Origin: an uncultured Collinsella sp.
GTDB lineage: Bacteria > Actinomycetota > Coriobacteriia > Coriobacteriales > Coriobacteriaceae
Direction: 5' to 3'
DNA length: 9,569 nt
Assembly (NCBI GenBank): GCA_902475865.1
Contig: CABSBK010000024.1
Coordinates: 1 to 9,569, forward strand
Part shown: positions 1-7,029 of the stretch, piece by piece
Layout of the letters: each line of letters begins with the position of its first letter
Position numbering within the stretch: position 1 is the stretch's first letter
Made by a program: the position numbers and the translations under genes
The notes under the pieces: model-generated
What the model was told of the DNA's origin: nothing
Database searches by the model: none
The model's input: the letters and a program-made list of their open reading frames with translations, nothing else

Positions 1-53
1 GGATGTGCCCTTAGGAAACCCCTCCCGGCGGGCGGGCCCTGCGGTATCCTTGC

Positions 54-85
54 TGGCTTTTCTCCCGTGCGGATGAGAAGGGCTA
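54..85 (+). other. Stem-loop in the 3' part of an upstream transcript
   Basis: Bases 54-64 can pair with bases 75-85 to form an 11-bp stem that includes G-U pairs, closing a 10-base loop. It lies just before the intrinsic terminator at 99-134. No open reading frame with a plausible start and ribosome site covers bases 1-98, so this stretch is either the 3' end of a structured RNA that begins outside the window or the 3' untranslated part of an upstream gene. I compared it by eye with RNase P RNA, tmRNA, SRP RNA and common riboswitches and could not match it to any. Confidence 0.3.
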
Positions 86-98
86 AGGGAAAGTATGT

Positions 99-134
99 GA
101 GCCGGTCGAGCGTTTGCTCGACCGGCTCTTTTTT
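99..134 (+). terminator. Strong intrinsic terminator of the upstream transcript
   Basis: Arms 99-111 and 116-128 form a perfect 13-bp GC-rich stem with a GTTT loop (112-115), followed directly by six T residues (129-134). This is a classical rho-independent terminator on the + strand. It ends whatever transcript enters from the left, only 49 bases before the rsgA start codon. rsgA therefore probably has its own promoter in this short gap; a TAAAAT at 140-145 is a possible -10 box, but no well-spaced -35 was found. Confidence 0.9.
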
Positions 135-172
135 GTGGGTAAAATACCTGCTCAGTTGTGATTTGTGGTGCT

Positions 173-178
173 GGGAGG
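173..178 (+). promoter_or_regulatory. Ribosome binding site deciding the rsgA start
   Basis: GGGAGG lies five bases before the GTG at 184. It supports that start over the upstream in-frame GTG at 67, which would force the coding region through the terminator hairpin. Confidence 0.8.
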
Positions 179-183
179 CGCTT

Positions 184-1368
184 GTGGGCAAGGCTAAGGC
201 TAAGGCGAAGAAAAAGACGACGGGGGCGCGGGCTAAGCGCGATCGTCGTCGGAAGCTTGCGACCGAGGCCCCCGCGTCTGCCGAGGAGCTGCTGGCAAGC
301 GTGCCGGGACTCGACGCGCTGCAGGATGTTCCGGCGTTCGACGACCTGCCGGTCGATGATGCTCAGCGGGCGGCATTTGACAACTTTTGCGCCCAGGTAG
401 AGGAGCCCGAGCAGATGCAACTTGGTGCCGTGGTGCGCCTAGATCGCGGGTTTCCGCTGGTGGCGACTGCCGACGACACCTTTCGTGCCGAGCATGCCGT
501 GGGGTTTGCCAAATCGCGTGGCGAGGATGAGGTTCTGCTGCCCGCCGTGGGCGACCGCGTGGCGGTGCGTCGTGCGCCCGGGCATGACATGGGCGTGATC
601 GAGTGCGTGCTGCCGCGCCGCACGAGTTTTGAGCGTTGGCGCGGACGCGCTCGCGGCGAGCGTCAGGTGCTTTGCTCCAACGTGGATAGCGTTCTGATCG
701 TGCAGGCGCTCGGTGCCGGCGAGGTGCTGCTCGACCGCGTGGCGCGCTCGCTGGTGTTGGCACTCGACTGCGATGCCGAGCCGATGGTGGTGCTCACTAA
801 GGCCGACCGTTGCGAGGCCTCCGAGCTCGAGCGCGATCTGGACCGCGTGCACCGCTTGGTGGGTCCGGACGTGCGCGTAATCGTGACATCCTCTGCCGAG
901 GGCCGTGGCCTGGACGAGGTTCGCGCCTGCGTTCCCGCCGGGAGCTGCGCCATGATCCTGGGTGAATCGGGTGCCGGCAAGTCGACGCTGCTCAACGCGC
1001 TGCTGGGCCACGATACGTTGGCGACCGGCGGCGTGCGCGAGCGCGATGACCAGGGCCGCCATACCACCGTCGCGCGCGTGATGGTGGCGCTTCCGGGTGA
1101 TGCCGGCGTTATTGCCGACGCCCCGGGCCTGCGCAGTCTGCCGCTCGTAGGGCATGAGCGGGGTTTGGCACGCGCGTTTCCCGAGATCGTCGAGGCGTCG
1201 CGTGCGTGCCGATTTGGCGACTGCACGCATACTCACGAACCGGGCTGCGCCGTTCGCGAGGCCGAGGACGCCGGGCAGATTGACAGCCTGCGCCTTGAGA
1301 CGTTCCAAAACTTGGCGTCATCCATGCGTGTGAGTGCTCAGATGCTCGATCCCGATGTTCATCTGTAA
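184..1368 (+). CDS. rsgA: Ribosome small subunit-dependent GTPase A (RsgA/YjeQ)
   Basis: RsgA is a cytoplasmic GTPase that acts late in 30S ribosomal subunit maturation. The 394-residue protein shows the family's circularly permuted GTPase order: an OB-fold region (roughly 80-160), then G4 TKAD (205-208), a G5-like TSSAEG, the Walker A/G1 GESGAGKST (260-268), an RHTT switch segment, and G3 DAPG (312-315). A C-terminal zinc knuckle CX4CXHX5C follows (Cys342, Cys347, His349, Cys355). All key residues are present. The N-terminus begins with a Lys/Ala-rich basic stretch and is about 80 residues long before the OB fold, making the protein somewhat longer than the usual 290-350. The GTG start is chosen for its GGGAGG ribosome site and because the frame upstream crosses a terminator. 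The gene is flanked by terminators on both sides and looks monocistronic, unrelated in function to the pilus operon downstream. Confidence 0.96.
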   Translation: MGKAKAKAKKKTTGARAKRDRRRKLATEAPASAEELLASVPGLDALQDVPAFDDLPVDDAQRAAFDNFCAQVEEPEQMQLGAVVRLDRGFPLVATADDTFRAEHAVGFAKSRGEDEVLLPAVGDRVAVRRAPGHDMGVIECVLPRRTSFERWRGRARGERQVLCSNVDSVLIVQALGAGEVLLDRVARSLVLALDCDAEPMVVLTKADRCEASELERDLDRVHRLVGPDVRVIVTSSAEGRGLDEVRACVPAGSCAMILGESGAGKSTLLNALLGHDTLATGGVRERDDQGRHTTVARVMVALPGDAGVIADAPGLRSLPLVGHERGLARAFPEIVEASRACRFGDCTHTHEPGCAVREAEDAGQIDSLRLETFQNLASSMRVSAQMLDPDVHL

Positions 1369-1387
1369 TTGAATCTATCTATGACAG

Positions 1388-1420
1388 CCGTCTCCCAATG
1401 GTGCGGGAGGCGGTTTTTTT
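1388..1420 (+). terminator. Intrinsic terminator after rsgA
   Basis: Arms 1388-1396 and 1405-1413 pair over nine bases (one G-U), closing an eight-base loop. Seven T residues follow at 1414-1420. It begins 20 bases after the rsgA stop codon and separates rsgA from the pilus operon. Confidence 0.88.
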
Positions 1421-1450
1421 CTTGCCGATGTGTCTTTAAACGTGCGTTTT

Positions 1451-1605
1451 GCCGACGTGCTGACCAAAACCTTGCCACGAGCTTGACGGGCCGGTCAGCT
1501 TTTGGTCGGCAATTGGTTTGACACTCAAAACCAAGATCGCGATCGCGTCGTTTTGTTGCTTGTCCGCTCGGACAATGGTGGTACGGGCATCTGCCCGGTG
1601 TTACC
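1451..1605 (+). promoter_or_regulatory. Dyad-rich leader/control region of the tad operon
   Basis: This intergenic stretch holds several inverted repeats. GCCGAC (1451-1456) with GTCGGC (1505-1510) encloses GCTGACC (1459-1465) with GGTCAGC (1493-1499). An alternative pairing is GACCAAAA (1462-1469) with TTTTGGTC (1500-1507), which cannot form at the same time. Further on are TTGGTTT/AAACCAA (1513-1519/1528-1534), the palindrome GATCGCGATC (1535-1544), TTGTCC/GGACAA (1560-1565/1570-1575) and CGGGC/GCCCG (1584-1588/1593-1597). TTGACA at 1518-1523 is a perfect -35 hexamer, but no recognisable -10 lies 16-18 bases beyond it. The operon promoter must lie here or be read-through past 1420. The hairpins may be operator sites or an RNA leader; which one is not decided by sequence alone. 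Confidence 0.45.
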
Positions 1606-1607
1606 TT

Positions 1608-1615
1608 GAGAGGAG
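1608..1615 (+). promoter_or_regulatory. Ribosome binding site of cpaB
   Basis: GAGAGGAG stands five bases before the GTG at 1621. It selects that start over the in-frame TTG at 1606, which sits upstream of the site itself. Confidence 0.75.
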
Positions 1616-1620
1616 CGGCC

Positions 1621-2280
1621 GTGAACAAGAGCAAGCGCATTGCCATCAGTCTGATCGCGGGCGTGCTCGCCGCGCTGCTCTGCATGGTTTACGCGTCATC
1701 GATTCGCTCGCAGGCAGAGCAGGCCCAGGCCGAGACGCTGGCCAAGTACGGCGGCGATCGCGTCGAGGTGTGCGTCGCGGCGCGCGATATCGATGCGGGC
1801 GAGACCCTCGACGAGACCAATGTCATAACCCAGGAATGGCTGGCGAGCCTGCTGCCGCGCGATGCGGCGACCGAGCTGCGCCAGGTGCGCGGTGACGTGA
1901 CGACCTCGCGCATTCCTAAAAATGCCGTGATTTGCGATGTCTACACCAAGGCCGAAACCCACACGCTCGAGGTGCCCAAAGGCAAGGTCGCCGTTTCGGT
2001 GGCGGTCGATGCCGAACATTCGGTCGGGGGCGCCACGGGCGTGGGCAGCTACGTGGACGTGTACGTGCAAAAGGACGGCGTAACCGATCGGTTGTGCGGC
2101 GCGCGCGTGATCGATACCAGCGAAGAGGCCGGCGCCACGCGCGAAGGCAAGATCGAATGGGTGACGCTGGCGGCCGACCCCGAAGACGTTAAGGAATTGC
2201 TGGGGGCTTCGGGCAAGGGGACGGTCAGTTTGACGATTCCCGCCACGGTGCGCGGTAAAAAGAGCGGAGGCGACGAGTGA
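1621..2280 (+). CDS. cpaB: CpaB/RcpC-type Flp pilus assembly protein with SAF domain
   Basis: This 219-residue protein has a short basic N-terminus, one membrane segment (about 7-25) and then an extracytoplasmic part. Residues 47-108 fit an SAF domain, with the typical VAARDIDAGETL and the 'SRIPKNAVI' turn. Residues 118-206 match the conserved CpaB C-terminal part (VSVAVDAEHSVGG, then a VGSYVDVYV strand). In Gram-negative Tad systems RcpC/CpaB works with the outer-membrane secretin and may contact peptidoglycan. No secretin is seen here, so a role in the cell wall is more likely (inference). It is the first gene of the operon. Its TGA shares one base with the ATG of the next gene. The start is GTG, set by the GAGAGGAG ribosome site. 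The family assignment rests on domain pattern and operon position. Confidence 0.9.
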   Translation: MNKSKRIAISLIAGVLAALLCMVYASSIRSQAEQAQAETLAKYGGDRVEVCVAARDIDAGETLDETNVITQEWLASLLPRDAATELRQVRGDVTTSRIPKNAVICDVYTKAETHTLEVPKGKVAVSVAVDAEHSVGGATGVGSYVDVYVQKDGVTDRLCGARVIDTSEEAGATREGKIEWVTLAADPEDVKELLGASGKGTVSLTIPATVRGKKSGGDE

Positions 2281-3923
2281 TGAAGGCGATCTGGCTTGCA
2301 TGTTGCGCGTGCGGTGATTACGGATTGCTGCAGCGGGAAGTCGAGGGCCGCGATGCGGGCGCGCAGGTGCTTCGCGTGGGCGACCTGGATGGGCTGGTGT
2401 CCATGGCGCGGGCGTTTCCGTCGCGTCGTGGGGCAGCGATTATCGCGGCAGCTCTGTTCGATGCCGAAGACGTGCGAAAGACCGTTGCGCGCCTGACGGC
2501 CGAGGGACGTGTGAGCCGCGTGGTCGTACTGATAGAGAGTCTCGATCCTTCGGATATCGAGGGGCTGTTTCGCGCGGGGGCGACCGAGGTTATCGCTGCG
2601 CGCAGCATATGCGGCAACGGACGCGCGGGCGAGGGAACGGTTGATTACGGCCGGTGTATGACGATTGAGCCCGATGCTTTTGTTGATAGGGAATCCGGGG
2701 CGCCTCGCGCTACAAGAGGCCCGCGTGTTGATGATTGTGGAAAAGCGGAAGCCGAGCATGATCGGTGTCCCCGGGACCCCTTTGCATACGATGATATCGG
2801 AGAGCCGGTGCCGTATGGCGAGGATCTTTTGGATGCTGATATGGGATACGTGCATGGCGTGAGCCTGGTCGATGAGCTCGACGAGGTGGAGGGGCTTGCC
2901 GAGAGCGACAGCGTGCGTGTCGATGCGACCGTGAAGTCTCCAGACTCGGTCCCGCAGACCGAGCAACCTGCTATGCCGGCTTGGGCGCAGCATATGAGCG
3001 CTGCCGGGGAGACGGGGACGTTGCCGTCCGTGCCCGCGTCGCCTGCCCCCGCGCCGCCGGCGGATGCCGCCGCTCCGTCGCATCGAGCTCCGGTTGTCTG
3101 CGCCGTCTCGGGTTCGGGCGGTTGCGGCAAGTCGACGATCGTCGCCGCCATGTCGCACGCGGCGTCGCTGCTGGGCCTGCGTGCTGCCGTGCTCGACTTG
3201 GACCTGATGTTTGGAAACCTCTACGACCTGTTGGGCGCCGATGCCCCGCATGACATGGCGACGCTTATCGAGCCATCGGCTGCGGGCGCACTCGCCGAAT
3301 CGGACATCGTGGCCGCCTCGATGCGCGTGGCCCCGGGCGTCACGCTTTGGGGCCCGGTCGCCGCGCCCGAACAGGCCGAGCTCATGGCGCGTCCGGTGGA
3401 GCTGCTGCTTGACGTCTTGCGCCGCGAATCCGACGTGGTGCTTGTCGACACCTCGGTCTTTTGGGGTGACGCCGTGGCGGCCGCGGTGGCGGCAAGCGAC
3501 CGCTGCCTGGTCGTGGGCGATCAATCGGTGTCATCTGCGACGTCCGCGGCACGCGTTATCGAACTGGCGAGCCGTGTGGGCGTGCCGCGTACGCGCATGA
3601 GCGCCGTATTCAACCGGTTTGGCGCGCGCGGCGCCGACGAGGATGTCGCCATGCGCTTTGAGATTACCTGCGCGTTGAGCTCCAAGATTCGTATCGCCGA
3701 CGGCGGGCAGGACTTGACGGCGCTCATGGCATTCGGCCGTGCTGACGAGGCGGTGGGCCAGACCAGCGCTTTTGCCACCAGCGTGCGCGAAGCCACGCGC
3801 GAGATGCTCGTGGAGCTGGGCTGCGCCGTCGGTCCCTGGAGTGACATGGTCACCGACCGCGCGACGCGCACCGAGCGCCCACGTATCCGTCTTCCCTGGT
3901 CGCGCGAGGGTGATTCGCGATGA
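2280..3923 (+). CDS. tadZ: TadZ/CpaE-like pilus localisation ATPase
   Basis: This 547-residue protein has three parts. Residues 1-108 resemble a degenerate response-regulator receiver fold (VVVLIES strand, FRAGATEVIA helix/turn) with no clear phospho-acceptor aspartate. Residues about 110-268 are a long acidic then Pro/Ala-rich linker. Residues 270-515 are a ParA/MinD-type ATPase with Walker A SGSGGCGKST (277-286), AVLDLDLMFGN after it, and a Walker B-like VVLVDTS (387-393). The signature lysine of the deviant Walker A (KGGxGKT) is replaced by serine, as is often seen in the atypical TadZ/CpaE group. The family places Tad machinery at a pole or focus in the cell. The linker and receiver-like part are unusual in sequence but fit the family layout. 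An in-frame GTG at 2277 is an alternative start, better spaced from GGAGG at 2264-2268. The 3' end overlaps the next gene by four bases (ATGA). Confidence 0.88.
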   Translation: MKAIWLACCACGDYGLLQREVEGRDAGAQVLRVGDLDGLVSMARAFPSRRGAAIIAAALFDAEDVRKTVARLTAEGRVSRVVVLIESLDPSDIEGLFRAGATEVIAARSICGNGRAGEGTVDYGRCMTIEPDAFVDRESGAPRATRGPRVDDCGKAEAEHDRCPRDPFAYDDIGEPVPYGEDLLDADMGYVHGVSLVDELDEVEGLAESDSVRVDATVKSPDSVPQTEQPAMPAWAQHMSAAGETGTLPSVPASPAPAPPADAAAPSHRAPVVCAVSGSGGCGKSTIVAAMSHAASLLGLRAAVLDLDLMFGNLYDLLGADAPHDMATLIEPSAAGALAESDIVAASMRVAPGVTLWGPVAAPEQAELMARPVELLLDVLRRESDVVLVDTSVFWGDAVAAAVAASDRCLVVGDQSVSSATSAARVIELASRVGVPRTRMSAVFNRFGARGADEDVAMRFEITCALSSKIRIADGGQDLTALMAFGRADEAVGQTSAFATSVREATREMLVELGCAVGPWSDMVTDRATRTERPRIRLPWSREGDSR

Positions 3924-5248
3924 GCTTGCAAACAAGGATTAAGGAAGCCGGTGCGGCCGCGGCGGCGGCGCCTGTTGATGCGGGGCGCCACCGTGCCGTC
4001 AAGCGCCGCACCAAGCGCGCCGTGATGGACCGCATGGGCTATGACGAGGTGGCGCGTATCAGCGCATACATCGATTCGGCGCGCGCCCGCTCGGAATTGC
4101 GTCCTGCGGTGGAGGCGGCGCTCAACGTGGAGGAGCCGGGCGACCTGGCGACGCCCGAGCGCGAGACCATCATCGACGAGATCTTGGACGACGTGGTGGG
4201 CCTGGGCCCGCTGCAGCCGCTCATCGAGGACGACACCGTCACCGAGATCATGGTCAACGGTTGCCGCTCGGCTTTCTTTGAACGCGGCGGCGTCTTATAT
4301 CCCATCGAGCATGCATTTGAGGATGACGAGCAGATCCGCGTGCTCATCGACCGCATCATCTCGCCGCTGGGCAGGCGCATCGACGAGCGCAGCCCCATTG
4401 TCAACGCCCGCCTCAAGACGGGCTATCGCGTCAACGCGGTGATCCCGCCCGTGGCGATTGATGGACCAATCCTCACCATCCGCAAGTTCTCAGATCGCAT
4501 CTGTTCGTTGGACGAGCTTGTGGGCCTGGGGTCGCTGCCGCTTTGGTATGCGCAACTGCTGTCCTGTGCGGTGTCGCTGCGTCAAGATCTGGCGGTTGCG
4601 GGTGGCACGGGATCGGGCAAGACCACGCTGCTCAACGCGCTGTCGTGCGAGATATCCACCGGCGAGCGCATCGTGACGATCGAGGACTCCGCCGAGCTCA
4701 AGTTTGCGCATCACCCGCATGTGGTTCGCCTGGAGGCGCGCGAGGCTTCAATTGAGGGCGAGGGCGCGGTGACAATCCGCGATCTGGTGACCAACGCCCT
4801 GCGCATGCGTCCCGACCGTATTGTGGTGGGTGAGGTGCGCGGTGCGGAATGTTGCGACATGCTGCAGGCCATGAACACCGGGCACGACGGATCGCTCACC
4901 ACGCTTCATGCGGGCACCGAGCAGGAGACCGTGGTGCGTTTGACGCTGCTTGCGCGCTATGGCATCGATCTGCCGAGCGAGCTTATCGAGGAGCAGATTG
5001 CCATGGCGCTCGACGGCATCGTGATGTCCGAGCGTCATGCGGACGGCAGACGTTTCGTGTCCTCCTATTCGGGGGTGCGACGCGGCACGTCAGGCGGCGT
5101 GGAGCTTGAGCGCTACGTGACGTTCGATGCCGCCGCGCGCACCTGGACGCTCGATCGCGAGCCTCCGTTTATCGCGGAGGGCCTGCGCTCGGGAACGCTC
5201 ACACAAGAGGAGGTGGACGAATGGAGATCGTTGTGCCCCTCGTCGTAG
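3920..5248 (+). CDS. tadA: TadA/CpaF secretion ATPase of the Flp pilus
   Basis: This cytoplasmic ATPase of the type II/IV secretion superfamily powers pilus assembly by acting on TadB/TadC. The 442-residue protein has an N-terminal helical region (1-90), a PAS-like/N-domain starting with [21 protein letters not shown] (94-114), and a RecA-like core. The core has Walker [10 protein letters not shown] (228-236), the Asp box [10 protein letters not shown] (251-260), Walker [11 protein letters not shown] (301-310) and the His box [13 protein letters not shown] (320-332). All catalytic motifs look intact, and length is normal for CpaF. It overlaps tadZ upstream by four bases and tadB downstream by 28 bases, so translation is probably coupled. 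A GAGGG ribosome site lies about nine bases before the ATG. Among homologous ATPases (VirB11, GspE, PilB), the long TadZ-TadA-TadB-TadC context makes TadA the right name. Confidence 0.97.
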   Translation: MSLQTRIKEAGAAAAAAPVDAGRHRAVKRRTKRAVMDRMGYDEVARISAYIDSARARSELRPAVEAALNVEEPGDLATPERETIIDEILDDVVGLGPLQPLIEDDTVTEIMVNGCRSAFFERGGVLYPIEHAFEDDEQIRVLIDRIISPLGRRIDERSPIVNARLKTGYRVNAVIPPVAIDGPILTIRKFSDRICSLDELVGLGSLPLWYAQLLSCAVSLRQDLAVAGGTGSGKTTLLNALSCEISTGERIVTIEDSAELKFAHHPHVVRLEAREASIEGEGAVTIRDLVTNALRMRPDRIVVGEVRGAECCDMLQAMNTGHDGSLTTLHAGTEQETVVRLTLLARYGIDLPSELIEEQIAMALDGIVMSERHADGRRFVSSYSGVRRGTSGGVELERYVTFDAAARTWTLDREPPFIAEGLRSGTLTQEEVDEWRSLCPSS

Positions 5249-6147
5249 GGGGCTTGACAGGGCTTTCTGCCGCGGTGGCGTGCGGGGCGGAGCCTCGTGT
5301 GTCGCGCGTGCCGCCGGCGGAACTAGTCAGTCATGCGCTTGAGTCGGTGGTCGAGAAGCTGCCGCGCGAGTTGGTAGAAAACGACCTGCTAAAAAAGATT
5401 GCCCGCTCCTGGGCGGCGCTGGTTCCAGCACATCGCCTTGACCTTGTTATCGAGGATGACGAGGCGCGCCTGGCATGCTTGCTGCTATCGAGTGGTGTCT
5501 GCGGCATTGCCCTGACTGTCGTATCGCTGTCGCCCATCGGCTTTGTCCTGGGGCTGCTCGCACCGTTTGGCGTAGGCGCCGCTCGCGACACCTTCGACCG
5601 TCGCCGCGAGCAACACGATGTGGAAGAAGCCATGCCCGAGGCCTTTACGGCGCTCTCTATGTCGCTCGCCTCGGGTCATTCGCTGGCCCAGGGCATGAGG
5701 TTTGTGGGAACTCACGCGCAAGAGCCGGTGCATACCGAGTTTTTGCGCGTGGCGACGGCGATCGACTGCGGCGTCTCGGCGACTGATGCGTTGGATGACC
5801 TACTCGACCGTATCGATGCCCCCGGCCTTTCGCTTGTCACCTTGGCGCTCAAGGTGTCGCAGCGAACCGGTGCCCCGCTTGCCGACCTGTTGTCCGAGGC
5901 GTCGAGCATGGTGGGGGAGCGCATTGAGCTCAAGCGCCGCTTGGACGTCAAGACATCGCAGGCTCGTATGTCGGCACACATGGTCTCGGCGATGCCGGCG
6001 GGTATGTGCGCGGTGCTGGCGCTGCTTTCGGCCGACTTTCGCCGCGGCCTTGCAACGCCGGCGGGTGCCGGTGCCGTGGTACTGGGACTTGCCCTCAACG
6101 CCGTCGCCCTGGTGGTCATCCGACGCATTATGCGGGTGGAGCTATGA
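5221..6147 (+). CDS. tadB: TadB inner-membrane platform protein (T2SSF domain)
   Basis: Of the 308 residues, 4-22 form an N-terminal membrane segment, about 83-117 two closely spaced segments, and about 252-300 two more at the C-terminus. Between them lies a cytoplasmic T2SSF (GspF-like) domain (about 137-250) with the typical AMPEAFTALSMSLASGHSLAQGM opening and a later LKVSQRTGAPLADLL. Such proteins form the platform that couples the TadA ATPase to pilin extrusion. The ATG is preceded by a strong AGGAGG (5208-5213) that lies within the end of tadA, giving a 28-base overlap. The stop overlaps the next start as ATGA. Length and topology are ordinary for actinobacterial TadB. Confidence 0.92.
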   Translation: MEIVVPLVVGGLTGLSAAVACGAEPRVSRVPPAELVSHALESVVEKLPRELVENDLLKKIARSWAALVPAHRLDLVIEDDEARLACLLLSSGVCGIALTVVSLSPIGFVLGLLAPFGVGAARDTFDRRREQHDVEEAMPEAFTALSMSLASGHSLAQGMRFVGTHAQEPVHTEFLRVATAIDCGVSATDALDDLLDRIDAPGLSLVTLALKVSQRTGAPLADLLSEASSMVGERIELKRRLDVKTSQARMSAHMVSAMPAGMCAVLALLSADFRRGLATPAGAGAVVLGLALNAVALVVIRRIMRVEL

Positions 6148-6785
6148 GCGCCCTGGTCGGGGTCGCGGCATGCCTGTGCGCGCTCAGCGTGTTTATCGTG
6201 ACAGGGCTCAATCGTGCGGACGCATGCAAGATCGCCCAGGTCTGCAAACGCGAGGCGCTGCTGGTTGTTGCGGCTGCCCGATCGGTGACCGATGTCCTGG
6301 TAGCACGGTTGAGGGGCATGCTCGGCACGGGTGGTACGGCGCAGGTGTCGCTCGGCGAGGTGTCCGAGATGATCGACGTGGTGCGTCTGGGGCTTTCGGC
6401 CGGCCTTTCGTTCGATGCGGCGCTTGAGGTTTTTTGCGCCAATCGCCGATCGACGTTGGCGCTCCGCCTTGAGCGAGCCTGCATGGCATGGCGGGTGGGC
6501 GTAGGGACGCGAGAGGATGAGCTTCTGGCGGCCGCGCGCGACCTGGATGTGCGGGCGCTCGAGACCTTTGCCATCACAGCGGGGCAGGCGCTTGCTCTCG
6601 GTGCCCCGCTTGCCGAGACGCTGGCGGCCCAAAGTCGCGAGATTCGCGCGGCCCATCGCGCCGCGGTCGAGCGCGAGATTGAGCGTGCGCCGGTCAAGCT
6701 GCTGATTCCCACCGGCACGCTCATCTTGCCGGCGTTGCTTCTGTCCATATTGGGCCCGCTGCTGGGAGCAGGCGGGATGATGTAG
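6144..6785 (+). CDS. tadC: TadC inner-membrane platform protein (short T2SSF form)
   Basis: This 213-residue protein has an N-terminal membrane segment (about 3-21), a T2SSF domain (about 72-180; EMIDVVRLGLSAGLSFDAAL opening, AITAGQALALGAPLAETL later) and a C-terminal hydrophobic segment (187-208). It is the usual partner of TadB in the Tad platform. It is shorter than typical proteobacterial TadC (about 280-330) and has fewer membrane segments, which is common in actinobacterial loci. The start is the ATG overlapping the tadB stop (ATGA); the frame is open further upstream, but that part is a shadow of tadB. The ribosome site (GGTGGAG) is close and weak, so coupling to tadB is likely. Confidence 0.9.
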   Translation: MSALVGVAACLCALSVFIVTGLNRADACKIAQVCKREALLVVAAARSVTDVLVARLRGMLGTGGTAQVSLGEVSEMIDVVRLGLSAGLSFDAALEVFCANRRSTLALRLERACMAWRVGVGTREDELLAAARDLDVRALETFAITAGQALALGAPLAETLAAQSREIRAAHRAAVEREIERAPVKLLIPTGTLILPALLLSILGPLLGAGGMM

Positions 6786-6795
6786 GGAGGAATAC

Positions 6796-7029
6796 ATGAA
6801 TACGATGACTGACGTTGTTGACAAGGTCTGGAGCTTGGCGTTTTGCCAGTCAATTCACGCTCGCCAGCGTGCCGAAGAACTGCTGCGGGAGGAGAGCGCG
6901 CAGGGCACCACCGAGTACGCCATCCTAGTCGGTGTGCTCGTGGTGATTGCCATCATTGCCATCGTCGCATTTAAGGGCAAGGTCCAAGATTTATGGAGCG
7001 CTATCAGCGAGGGCATCAACAGCCTGTAG
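6796..7029 (+). CDS. flp: Flp-type major pilin precursor
   Basis: This 77-residue precursor has a long hydrophilic leader (1-35) and then the Flp signature QGTTEYAIL running into an uninterrupted hydrophobic helix (about 41-59), followed by a short polar tail with KGKVQDLW. By the class rule that the conserved Glu is at +5 of the mature protein, Glu40 puts the cut between Ala35 and Gln36. The mature pilin would be only 42 residues. Flp pilins polymerise into the pilus rod after processing by a TadV/CpaA peptidase, which is not in this window. GGGAGG (6785-6790), overlapping the tadC stop, stands five bases before the ATG and should give strong translation. The 35-residue leader is longer than the 15-25 common in the family; a shorter product from a later start was not evident. 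Confidence 0.93.
   Translation: MNTMTDVVDKVWSLAFCQSIHARQRAEELLREESAQGTTEYAILVGVLVVIAIIAIVAFKGKVQDLWSAISEGINSL

Noticed and set aside
67..183. Upstream extension of the rsgA frame from a GTG at 67
   Set aside because: It runs through the 13-bp terminator stem and has no ribosome site; the GTG at 184 has a well-placed GGGAGG.
439..1308. Open frame on the minus strand opposite rsgA
   Set aside because: It is a shadow of rsgA; the plus strand has all the GTPase motifs.
1518..1546. Sigma-70 promoter built on TTGACA at 1518-1523
   Set aside because: No hexamer resembling TATAAT lies 15-19 bases downstream, and the hexamer is in the loop of a dyad; it was kept only as a note in the control region.
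2049..3524. Long open frame on the minus strand opposite cpaB and tadZ
   Set aside because: It is a shadow of GC-rich coding sequence: the plus strand carries recognisable CpaB and TadZ domains, and the antisense product is Arg/His-rich with no domain.
5712..6824. Long open frame on the minus strand opposite tadB and tadC
   Set aside because: It spans two well-supported plus-strand genes, its product is low-complexity and Arg-rich, and no ribosome site precedes it.
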